Positions 26,882 through 38,708 of a stretch of 64,000 bases of DNA are shown piece after piece. Position 1 is the stretch's first letter. Each line of letters begins with the position of its first letter. Position numbers and translations under genes: made by a program. This DNA is from Mesaphorura yosii (Eukaryota > Arthropoda > Collembola > Poduromorpha > Tullbergiidae): positions 165,475-229,474 of the forward strand of contig WIXG01000096.1 of NCBI GenBank assembly GCA_009869945.1, given 5' to 3'. Below the pieces are notes generated by a model. It ran no database searches. It was not told where the DNA came from and saw nothing but the letters and a program-made list of their open reading frames with translations.

Positions 26882-29800
26882 TTTAATAGTTCAGAGTATT
26901 TGAGCGTGGTTGGTTCGGAGATGCGGTCCGTAAACTGTAACTCACACGACACGATTCACTTTTAGCAACGGTACATAGCGTAAATATGAAAGACGCCAAG
27001 GTTCTGGTCCTCACTCGCAGCTTACTTTTTCTTAGAATCAACTAACGCACTAGGTTCTAGTTACGAGCACGTGTCAAAGGTTGTGCCAATGACCAATGAC
27101 TTTTTTGTATGTAGAAGCACTGACTGTCGTCACCGAGTCGTCGAAAATGCAGTCGCTGAGTCTATTTCTCATCTTGTTGACGAACGCAATCGTAATCAAT
27201 TAGCAGTTTGCCCCCTTGCTTGTGCAGATTAGTCACTTGGTAATCACACTGAACGAATGAATGAAATGAGTGTTTGTGATGAGACACCGTTTCAGTTTCA
27301 AGGTGGCACTTAATTGCACAAACACAATGTCAAAAGTCACGGTTTCGTCTTAAGGTTCAAATCCAAATGACTGTTGGACGTTGTTGTTTTCCGTTGTTCC
27401 TGCCATCAAAAATACAAAGAGTCATTAACATTCAGTCCTTCCCGGCCCGTACGTTTGGCTGCTTGGCATCAACAAGCTCAATACATTGACATTCTTGGCT
27501 GGCTGGCTCCTTGTTGCTGACTTATGGTTTTGATTTGGTGATACTTTTTACTTTTGGGAAGAAAATCCGAAACATGTGAACCGGAGTTTATTTTTATCAA
27601 CTCGAGTGCAAGCCCTATGTCGTATGCTAATGAGTGCCAATGCTATTGCTATTTTAGAATGCGATTGGGTTCACTTCACTCAAGTACGCACGACACGGCT
27701 GCGGCTGTCTTTCGGAGCCAGCCGCCAGCCAACAGACACAACAGTCGTGGGTCGTGAGAACCTCCGAACAAAGGACGACGACTTCACTTTGCAAAGACGG
27801 AAATCGCATTCGCAATCACATTGCGTGCATGCGTAATGTAATACGTCCGGGATGGTACACGGTGCGGGACAGTGAATGCAACATAATGCAGAACTTTTAC
27901 TATTAAGATGCAATCAAAATGTCAAAACACTGTCCCTAAAGCTAGCAACTCGACCATCCGTCCTGGTTCTACTACGATCGAGCGCAGAGTACCTCGGTTT
28001 GTTTTGTCTCGTGCACGCCACGCGAAAGTGCTTCGAACTTTGTTCCAGTATCGCATCGTCGGCGTAATAGTCGTGGAGACTTGGCTGCATCGCCCTGTTT
28101 CTGTTTTGCCCACTAGTAACCATGCATAGTTGATGAGCGGCTATTTTTATCAATTCGCCATTCAGATAAGAAAATGTGCGTGAACCGGAAGACTGATGAC
28201 TGCAGCCAAAACAGTTAACCATTCAACTTATCTCTGTTTATAATTTTGTTCTGTTATCAGACTGCAGACTGTCTCCTGATACGGGTACGGCGTTGTCAGC
28301 TACTGATACGGGAGCATGAACGATTATGGATCATTCCTAGAACTTTGCGTCGGCAATTCATTGAGCTGTCACCTGTTACCGTGTCTCCGAGCGAAATTAG
28401 ACGACCGTGGTCATCGTTATTTAAGAAAGGTAGATGAGAACCAATTTGAATCATGAATCGTCGGGCAGCCCGAACCCTTAACCTGACAGTACATCATACG
28501 AGCAGACTACATCACATCATCTGTGCAATAAGTAATGGGCAACGCAATTGAGTTGAAATGGGAAATGGACAGAGCGACTTGCATTGCATTGATTCAAGAC
28601 GAGAGAAATGCGAAGACGAGACGAGTTTCTGGTCTTGCCGTTCCATTCTTATTCTTAACCTTACCCTTCCTCGTCGTCTTCCTTCAACAGTAATATTAAA
28701 TTGGCCGTAGGATATGAAGGGTTTGCATTTACCAGAACCAGCCGTAGTCAACTCAAGTTGGCCAGAAGCACAAGTGAAGCTTTTGCTAGCGAACAAAGCA
28801 ATAAGCAAGTCATTGGATTATTTACCTGTGATTTGCGAGTCAACAATGCGCACAGCAATTCACGCGTATGAGTATGAGAGTATGAGTCCACTTGGATCTG
28901 TTGCTCGCTAGATTCGCGATTGATTTTAGAGTCTTCTTGGTCTCGGTGCACGGGCACAGGTTCTGGTACGCACACGCACACGCTCCTCCGGAGAGTACAG
29001 CGAACTTTCGCACGCACAAGCAGGAAATCGTCTCTTCACTGCACTGCTCCGCTCGATCCTGGAGCCAAGTCTCTGTCACTGGACCCAGACAGAGTCTGAC
29101 AGGCTCGAGCCCTGAGAACTGCAATTGCAATTGCAGATGCAATTGGCGGAGAAGCCAAGTCAAGTCTGACTTGGCCAAGGGACTGACACAATCGGTCGTT
29201 GGTGATTGAACGAAGTATCGAACAAGACTGAAAAGGAACTGGGCACACCAACCACCATGCCATGAACAGAATCTTTTTCTCACTCGTATGTGCACTGCCT
29301 CAGAAAGCGAGTGGAGAATGCGTTGGGGCATGGGCATTAAACTCTCCCAGCTCAGCAGTGCTGTCGTTAGGCTGTACATTGCAGAGCGTAACTCTGGCTT
29401 TGGTGGCAAAGCAGAGGGGAAGCTCAACGACTCACTCGCTACATGGCTGCCTAGTCCGGTCGTGGTTCGTACTCGGCACTCGCATCGTGTGAAAGACCGA
29501 GACTCGATATACAACAACAATAACATTGCAATGGGAAGATCGCAGATAGGAGAATGATCTCGCTGTGTGAGTACATCATCTGCGACGAGACGAACAAAAC
29601 ATTGTACGTACGTGTACGCACACAAAAAGCAGCAGCGGTTTGGCATCAGCAGCAGTGTAAAGACCTCCACACTTTGTATACAGAGCTACAGCTTGTTACA
29701 ATTTGGCGAGGTGGCCAGGAACGAGAACGATGATCAGCAGCTTCGTGCTATAGGCTTGCTTGGTTTTACTTTATTGCCTGCAAGGGAAGATCAGCCGAGT

Positions 29801-32800
29801 GACGATGATAATGCTACGAGCATCGAGGGTTTTAAAGGAAGCACCAGTAGAAAAGCATGACAGAATTTCAACAAAACGCACTGACAGAGTCTGAAGCAAA
29901 CGCAACCAAGCACGAAACTTTCATCGGTCCAAAAGCCAAAAAATACTTTTGCACTGCCATCGCAAGAGATCATTATACTTGACTACGTGGTGGTGGTACG
30001 AAATGACTGTCTTCCTGCTCCACTTCAATGCGGTATGCGTGCTGCATGTGCTGCTGGATTTAATTGGCTTAATTCGGTCGATGTGATGTGCGTGAGTGTG
30101 CACTTGCTCTTGCTGTCGCTGTTGTTAGACCAGATTCTGGTCTCTCTGGATTTTAGTCGCACATTATTTCGCTATTCCATGCGCTGCACGCACTTTGTAC
30201 ATTGCATTTGAAGGCATCAATTAAAAGTACATAAATTTGGACCTGAACTCGCATTCGTACTCGCACAGGCGTGAGTTATGAGTTGGAATTGGAACATAAC
30301 TGGAATTCATTCATGTATGCAGTGTCTTAAGTCTTAAAATAGAGTGGACCTTCCTCTGACCAGTACGAACCTGTGTTGTGGGTTTGAGGGATTTATGAAT
30401 GTTTTCAGAAAATTGAAACCAAGTCCTGAGTTCCTGACTCCTGAGATTATGTGACCCGACCCATTTAAGAGAAAAAGGATGGTGGATTTCAAATCCAGTG
30501 CGGTATGCTCAAATGGTCATTTATGAATTGTGGCCTGCACGTCCAGTGCAGTCTTCAGGCTCCAGGTTATGGTTATGCAACCCGCATGCGGTGGTGCACC
30601 GTCATAAATCCAAATACAGTCGTCTGGCTTTGATGCTTGATTGTTGCTTGTACAATGCGAAATAAGTTGAAGTCAAACCACTTTGAAGATTGCAGGCTCT
30701 CTCTGGGTTTTTCAGTAAAGCAAAGCAGGGATCGTAGGGCCTGCCTGAAGCTTCAGCCAGAACCCATACCTTAGCTGCATTGCATATTGCATTATTGCTG
30801 GCAAGCTCTCGCGGAATAGGAATAATGTTGAATCGTTGAATGGAATGAGAGAGGCCTGGTCTGTCCTGCACCGTACTGCACTGCACAGGTTAGTTTGGCA
30901 TGATGGCAACTGAGAAAGTACAAAATGGAGTTTTCATTGTTGCTGGCGAGCCGTGCTTCTGCCTCTTCCCTTCTATGTGTGTGTATTTTCTTACCACTGT
31001 ACGACTGTGCGTGGGGTGTCCGTGTCAGAGGAGCCCAGCTGCCAAATCGACTGCGAGCTCATCAACTGAACTTGAGGTCCACGTGATCAATGTCGATTAA
31101 TGACGGTTCTCGACCTGGATCTGGACAGATCTTTGATATTTAGCCTGAGTTCCTGGGTGGTGTCAAGGAGCCCGAATCATTGTTTACAGTTACCATCGCA
31201 TGTCGTCAGAGAACAATGGGTTCGAACCACAAGTAAATCGAGTAATGCGAAAATCGCATGTCAGACTCAGAGTGCACTGTTTACGAGTACGGAGTTCCGT
31301 GCACCAACACCGGGCAGGTCGACAAAGTGCACGGACTCATCCAGACAACGACAGCGCGCTTCGTCTTTGACTTCGACGGTTCCAAGAATAATGAATGCTA
31401 TTATTGCCTCTGTTAATCCATACTCGAGCAGGCAGGCCGTTGTCCCTGAGATTCGATTGCTTCGCTTGGTGTCGACTACCTTTCATCACGGCTGCGTTAC
31501 GCAGAAATCTGGTCTGGCTTAACAAAGAAACAGCTCCGGAGGTGCAAGCTATCTGGCGCAACTTGTTTATAAATTTCTTGTTTTCGCCGTTGTACTGCTG
31601 AGTTGCTTCACGTTCGCATTAATGCAATAATGGTAATAATAGCAGATTGGGGGAAATGTTCTGTCTTTGCTGCGATTCTCTTTCTCTCGCACCCGCACCG
31701 CTCCGCAAGAAAACGAAGACGATGAATCACCCTGATGAAATTAATGGGTCTGCTTCAGCTGGTGTTCGTTTCTCCCTACAATGCAAAATCCAAACCGCGT
31801 AGCGTTCTGTTTTGTAATTTGCTGATGATTCAGAGCCGAACCCGTAATTCGCAATTCGATTGCTTCTCTAATTCTCATTTCGTACAAGAATGTTCAATTT
31901 CATCGCAGTCGTAGCCAAGCTCTTTGTTTTCGCTGTTGCAGGCTCAATGCCATCGCATCCAATTTGAGATGAATTGCTTGATGAGGTTAATCTGTGCATT
32001 GGTCTACTCGGGACCATCTGGACTCCGAAGACGGCGCGGTGTGGTCCTTTAAAATCTTCATCCAACTTTCTACGCTCAACCTTCGAGTGCATAACGCGAT
32101 TACATGCACCGCACAAGACATAATACTAATAATCTGAACACTGTTTGTAGTCAAAATATGTTTATTTTTATTTCGTGATGTGAAGCAAGCGGCTGACTTG
32201 TCTTCAATTTTATTTTGTTTCTTCACTTCGCACTTTGCACATTCACACTCAATACGATCGCAAGTACAAGAGCGAGTACAGAGTGGAATGGGGAAAACAG
32301 CAGCATCTTTTATTTCTATTGACCCATTTCTGAACGATACGAGGAGATGCGGTGCGGCATATTGCACGTCGAGGCGACTGTAAACAAAGGGACTGACTTT
32401 ACGATGTGGTTCCTTGCAGAAGGCAGTGCTGGGTCGAGTTGGGCCTTGATGAATCTTTTTCAGCTGAAGAATGGAAAAAGAACAGGTGGTAAACATAAAA
32501 CGAAATGAAAAGGCAGACAGAAGAGATGCTGAGTGCTGCGCTGAACCCGACGGCAATAAGCCGTGCTCATAAGATTAGATTTACGCCACCACAATACAGT
32601 TATTGCAGTACGCATACGAGCAGGGCAATGGGATCAAGCATCAGACATCGAGTTAGAGCTCAATTGAATTCTACAGAGTCATTGGCACACAAAGGACTCG
32701 GACGACACGGCACAAGACAGCTTATCAGGTGGTCATTGCTTGCCTATGCCTCTGTTCGGCAGCTGCATCTGATTCTTCAATTAAGTCTAAACCCAGCCAG

Positions 32801-35800
32801 ACTCCTGAACTCAGAAAAAGGAGCAGTCAAATAGAAAGATGATGAGACTGGAGATCAGGTTAATAAAACACCAGCGAAATGGTCCGGAAGGTAGCAAAAG
32901 TATTCATTTGCACAGACGTGTCGCAATGTCTGGACTCAAAATGAAAAATACAAAATGCTGTGCCCGTGTCTGGGGCCTTCACTTCTGCATCCCAATTTTT
33001 AATCTCAGTTTTATGTCAAGTCAAAAGATAAAATTACGGCCATGTCAGAACTGAAACTAAAAGCAAGCCATAAAACTCGTCTTCGTCCTTCATCATATCG
33101 TCATGCGTTTGGAATCTTCTTTGTCTCACTCTCGTTCTTTGTTTACCGCAGCTGCATCATTTTTCGACTTATCATCCTTCTGACACTCGATGTACTCATG
33201 TTTCTCGTGTTTGCGGACTCCGGCTGCTACCTCTGGATTCGAGACAGTGCAGCGGTAATAAATCTGCTCCTGCACACGATGATTTCGATGATAAGCGTAC
33301 GGTAAAGTGATCTCGATTCTTAAATCTCAATTTCTTTTGCTTCCTGCTCCGAAACGACTACCTCATCTGCTGCGTGGAATGTCGTGCCCTGTATTGTATA
33401 TCCGTTCAGTTGTTCGACTCTTGTTTCTTGTTTTCTGAAAATAGATACAGTTATCATGTCATTATTTATCATTTCATTGAGGAGCAACTGCTTGGACAGA
33501 CACTTTGTAAATCACAGGAAGGACGAACTCTGGACCGACTGGAAAGTGTGGAAAATTACTCGCACTATCATCAAAATTTCTTGACGATGGAATTCAACAG
33601 TGAGAGTAACTTTAGCATTCTGTTCTCTGTGATGACTTCACTGCGATCTGATTCACATTATGTTTCAGGGTCACCGTTGGCTGTGCCTCTTGATTAATAA
33701 AAACAATGCAGTGCCGAAGGTCGGGTCATTTTCTTAATGATTACAACGTCTGTCCTGGCAAAAGCGTCAATAGCTACAGGTGTGGTTAATGAGCGACTGT
33801 CTTGATTTGCCATTACCACTGAGCACTGAATTTTTGCTCGCTGTGCTATGAAATATTCGTGGACTCATTTACGTTGGTCTGCGTACGATATTCGATACGT
33901 GGATTCAGAGGCATAATCAATGATAACTCGTGTTCAATGGTAAAAACCAGCATGGGGTATTCGTGAAATGTTTGTGATTGTTTTGGCGCATACTGCCATA
34001 TGAGTTATACGGCACGACTTAATGGTACGTGAACTGGGAATGAATCATCACAATGGAGCATGCATGTGTTGTGTCCTCGGTTGAGTGTAAGCCAGTGTTG
34101 GAAATTAGAATGACCTGAGTTGACACTTGTGACACTGCCGCCAAGACGTACGAAAACTTTTATTACGAAAATAATTTATTAGGACATTGGCATTTGGTCC
34201 GTTTACTTTTGCGTTCTAGTTCCACATTGTGTTTATGCTGGGCTTCGCTCTCGTGTGTACTGACTCGGCTTGGGGGTGAAGTAAGTAACACTCATCATGA
34301 ATCGATGAATGAACGAAACTTTCGACGACTTTCTCCACTGCACTCTCTCGTATTTCTTGGCGGTTGCTCTGTTTGGCTTGTAATATTTGCTTTTTAATAC
34401 CATACACACATGAAAATCAGGAAGAAAGTCGGCTCAGGAAATGAAAGCGTAAAGTTGGCTTTGACTGGGACAGCCGAGCCGTACAGAAGAAGTTTGCGCG
34501 ATACTTTAGCAGGGTTGAGCCACTGTGCCGGACAAATAAAAGGAAAAGTTTATTCATGGCGAATGAAATCAAGAATTATTGCGAAAGTCGAGCATCGTGC
34601 ATTGTCCTATAAAGAAGCTGACGCCAGTGCAGACGCTTTTGCTGTTACAGCCGCCAGGCCATGAAGTGGCATCGGCCCATTTGCAATTGGTCAACCTATA
34701 AACTAAATGAAGACATGAGATTTAATTTTGCAATGAAATAAAGCTTCGGCCACTTCAGTCGGCTTGCATTTAAAGACGGGCTTTTCCAACATGAGAAATG
34801 TGAAAGGCGAATTTGCGAAAAGTAGCGAGCATGAGCCATGCAACTGTGAATGTGACCAAGTTTATTGTCGTCGCTATAATTATGACGTATTATTTCAAGC
34901 AGGGCATAAAACTGCATCCTTCTCGTGCTCGTGTTCTGCATGCCGTGTCACATGCTTACGAGAAAGCGTCAGTTGGCGATTTGACAATCTTCGCAAACTC
35001 TCGGAGTGAAATCTTGCAATTTCATGAAAAATTCGATCGTAAAATGGATTCGTCATAAAAACGTAGCATAAGAAAAGTTCCCCCGACGAATTATCGACGA
35101 GTTGTAATGGATAAAAGACATGACTGCACTTTATCGTTCATGATTCGCCGCTCAGGATTAATAAAAATGGTTGTCACTCAGTTGCTACACCACGGTGGCA
35201 AGGCTGCTGGCAACCCATTGCACCCCAACATGTATCTTCTAGCGTATATCCGAAGACGCTATTGCGACTTCCTGAAAATCCCGAGACGGAAATATAAACC
35301 CGGTCACCGCGGAGGATTCAGGCATGCACGTAATCGTCAACTATCAACGGCCTGCATCACATGAGTAACAATTTTCTGGAAAATGAAAATCTTTCGCGCT
35401 GCGCGGAGGTTGTTGACCCAAATAAGAAATAAATTATGGGCTTAGAAGGGTGAAAATAGAATCTTACACTGCGCTTCGAGTTCCAGGAATAATGAAAGTC
35501 ATTTGCGTATTCATTCTCGTATGCTCCGGGTATCGGGTGTTTATTTACGCGCATTTCGCATATTCGACACGCTTTCGTTTGTGTGGTGACTGATTTCTTC
35601 CGATGAAGTCTGGCATGAACTGGCATGCGCTCGTACTTCTCAGCTATTGTGCAAACAGAAATTCAATTTGGCAGCCAGAATAATAGGCCAATATGCACAC
35701 TAGTAGCATGGAAATCGACATCAGTTCGTTCTGAAATGTACACCACTTGCATGAAAAATGGCCGGGCAATGGGCTGTTCTGCTAAACAGCAGTGTTTATA

Positions 35801-38475
35801 AGTTTATCGAGTCCATTGTCCTCCGATTGCAAGCTAACAACCTTCGCTTCTCCAGTGCGTCAGGCAATTCTGTCTGCTATTGCAGGAATTGGACGAAAAC
35901 CGGAAATCGTTGCACTGTCAGCCGAGATGATTCATCATTGTCAACGATTCCTCGATTTCAGGCGCTCCTTCTCGCAGTGGGCTGCAGCTGAGACGCGATG
36001 AGAGCTTTGTTGAACAGAAACACAAAAGAACTAATAACAATAGTCCAGCTTATAACCCCGCGAATAATAGAAGGCATTCATATTTTTGGGCGCAATTCAC
36101 GCGTAGTAGATTATGAATTTCAAAGGTTGTAATTAATTCCCTGTGAATATTCACGAAGGAGGCCACGGCAAAGACTTTATTGAAGTTGCACACATTTGTC
36201 GTGCTTAAACTGTGGTTGGCAGACATATGACTTATGGTTATGCAAACCCTAAAGTGTCAAACCCTGACGAAAACCGAGATCACAGCGGAGTCTCCAGAAT
36301 TCGAGTTTGCTTAGTGCTGTTGACACGATGTGCGGTTTGCGAATGGCAGGGGACAGCCACTCGTGTTCCTAAAAAGGTTTCTTCAACTCGGTGACATGGC
36401 ATGACATAACACGGTGCGGTGTATGGGGCGGTGAAATAGGAATGGAAGTGGGCAGTTCCATTTCAACTCTCACTGCGATGTGTAACTTTTGCAATAACTT
36501 TCAACTCTACGCTTTTGTGGCTGGTGGAGGCCGTTGTCGTTTCTTTTTTGCGAACATAAATCCTTTCTTATTTTAGGGCCTTTCATGAATTTCGCAATAT
36601 TTATTCAATAAAATGCAGCGCAAACACAGCCATCAGATGGAAAAGCGGGCCAGTAAGATAGGCAGTAAATTCTACCACCAAGGAAGTTCGCCTGCAACTT
36701 TCTCGGCTCACTAACGGAGTTAATAGCCGTTATCATATCATACGACGAAGTTGTCAAAATGAAATTGTGCCGTACATTGACGGCGAGTTGGTTGCAAGAT
36801 GCAAATATCCAGCTTTTATGTGTTTACGAGTATTGAAGTCTACAAGAGTCCGAGGAACGACTTTAAATTACGAATTTTCATAAATCGACGATTTCTCACT
36901 CGTAAAATGTGCTAAGGATTTGCATGCTTGAAAATGGGCGATTTTGCTTCCCCGTTTAATCGCTCTTGTTGCCATCCGGTCCACCTGACAGACAATCACT
37001 CATTGTTGAAGATGAGCTGATGGGAAGCACGTTACTCACAGAACCATATAATTTGATATTTTGCATTCATTTGTCGCAATAAAAGCTTGCTCGTGTATTT
37101 AATGGCCAGCTTTATGACCGTATTGAATTGTTGAAAGAGGTAAATGTAAAAGCGTCAGACGAAAGGAAACTGTACACAGCAAGCGAATTACGAACATAAA
37201 ATCTCTAAAATTGCAAATTTTGTCAGTTCGTTGATACCTGATTCATCTCAACTTTCAAAATGTTCGAAGCCGTGCAAGCTACAAAAGTACCGAACCAAAA
37301 TCTGCTCACTATTTTTAATCCATAGCGAGTTCAAAATTTCACTTATCAGTGGGCATTACTCAAAATGTCAACGCTGGCATTATTTCCGAGGTGCAATCTT
37401 GTTTAGAGATCTCACTCGCGTTGCAATCCATGACTTGACACGGAGACATGTTGCATGTGTTTTTGTAAGCAACAAGCGCTGAATCTGTGCCAAGTTGCTT
37501 CAACCGAAATAGCTAATCGCAGCCTAACATCGGTAGCATCTCATCTGCGTTAACGGACCCCATGAATGGAATTTCATGGCAATGGAGACGAGTACCTGAA
37601 GCTGGCTCTGAGGTTGAATTGTCGATGAATAATACCAGAACCAGAATGTAATTCCTTGAAGAGTGATGATGATTATGAGATTCTCTACTGTACTCCCTTT
37701 CCACCCGACTACTTCTCATGCGCAATCTCCTACCCATGCTGGGCAGGCGCAGGGTCGATGATTGACTCTTAAAATTTTGTACCTCATGGAATAAAGAAAT
37801 ATGCCGCTTACAGACTCTTTTTGGATCTGCTTAGCGCCACGCTTGACGTTTCTTGAATAAATCTGCGTATCATTTCTTATGAACTCACTGCGCCGTTCAA
37901 AGTTCCTGTGACATGTGCTTTAGTAGAAAGTGAGACTATTGATTAATCGCACGATAAGGCGACTAACCTCAGTCGAGCTATTACTTACATTAGCACTGAG
38001 CTCTTGCATCGTGCCTTCATGCGTGAATCACAACATAATAAAATATGCATATTGAGTCGGACAATGCCCGCTTTATACTTCAGCTGTGAACACATGACGA
38101 CTTTCTCCAGAAGAAACGTAAGAGTGCAAGAGGCTACTGCTAAAGGGGTGAGTACCCCTCGGAAATGGAGCACAATGAGTTTGCCTACCTCACACGCAAC
38201 GCAGTTACAAACTATGCACGAAGGCGTGTGTGCAGGAAGGTGCACTGCATTCCACGCATTGATCAACGTCATGGGCGTAATGCTGGGCGAGTTCAGTTCA
38301 AGATTTCTAATGCATCGAATGAGAAAGTCATATGGAGACGGGCATAGGCTTATTTTCTGTGGAGTTAAATCGATGCATATAGTTTCAAATACTGAGTCAA
38401 TTTTTATGATCAAATCTTAACAAACCAACAAACGGGACACCAATTATTAAATCAAATAAAAATTCGTGCACAAGA
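26882..38475. other. Intergenic / 5' regulatory region with no supported gene
   Basis: This 11.6 kb lies between the Dyrk2 start codon (reading left) and the 3' end of SCPx (also reading left). I find no protein family, spliced frame or RNA gene in it. The longest frame, 28840-29670 minus, is open for 276 codons but has no recognisable domain and overlaps other frames on both strands; it is treated as non-coding here. The region should contain the Dyrk2 promoter and any untranslated first exon, but I cannot place them. Confidence 0.5.
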
Positions 38476-38481
38476 TTTATT
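38476..38481 (-). terminator. Candidate polyadenylation signal of SCPx
   Basis: The minus strand reads AATAAA here, about 230 nt past the SCPx stop codon, a normal distance for a short 3' UTR. The site is inferred from the hexamer alone. Confidence 0.4.
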
Positions 38482-38708
38482 TCCCGCAATATACTTTGAT
38501 ATGTGTAGGATATTTCAAGGCACACGTACTCAATAAATATGATAATAGAATATAATTTCGCAGGATCAACAATTCCATGCTTTTTCTATCTTACAGATTT
38601 CGTAATCGATTGTCATATATCAATCACCATAATAATCTACTAATTTACTAGGCGTTAGGATTTTGTAAGTATTGTCAAATTTTCTTTTTTAATATCATTG
38701 GTCAGAGT

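Noticed and set aside
27354-27364. GGTTCAAATCC, another B-box-like word
   Set aside because: The flanks do not pair as a T-stem and no cloverleaf can be drawn upstream.
31209-31219. GGTTCGAACCA, matching the tRNA B-box consensus
   Set aside because: The flanking bases cannot form a five-pair T-stem and no matching A-box, anticodon arm or acceptor stem surrounds it.
31987-32556. Minus-strand frame of 189 codons upstream of Dyrk2
   Set aside because: No recognisable domain, overlapped by other frames on both strands, and no splice context linking it to a gene.
33042-33305. Plus-strand frame with hydrophobic stretches resembling a small membrane protein
   Set aside because: Only composition suggests it; there is no family match, and TTT/CTT-rich chance frames of this size are common here.
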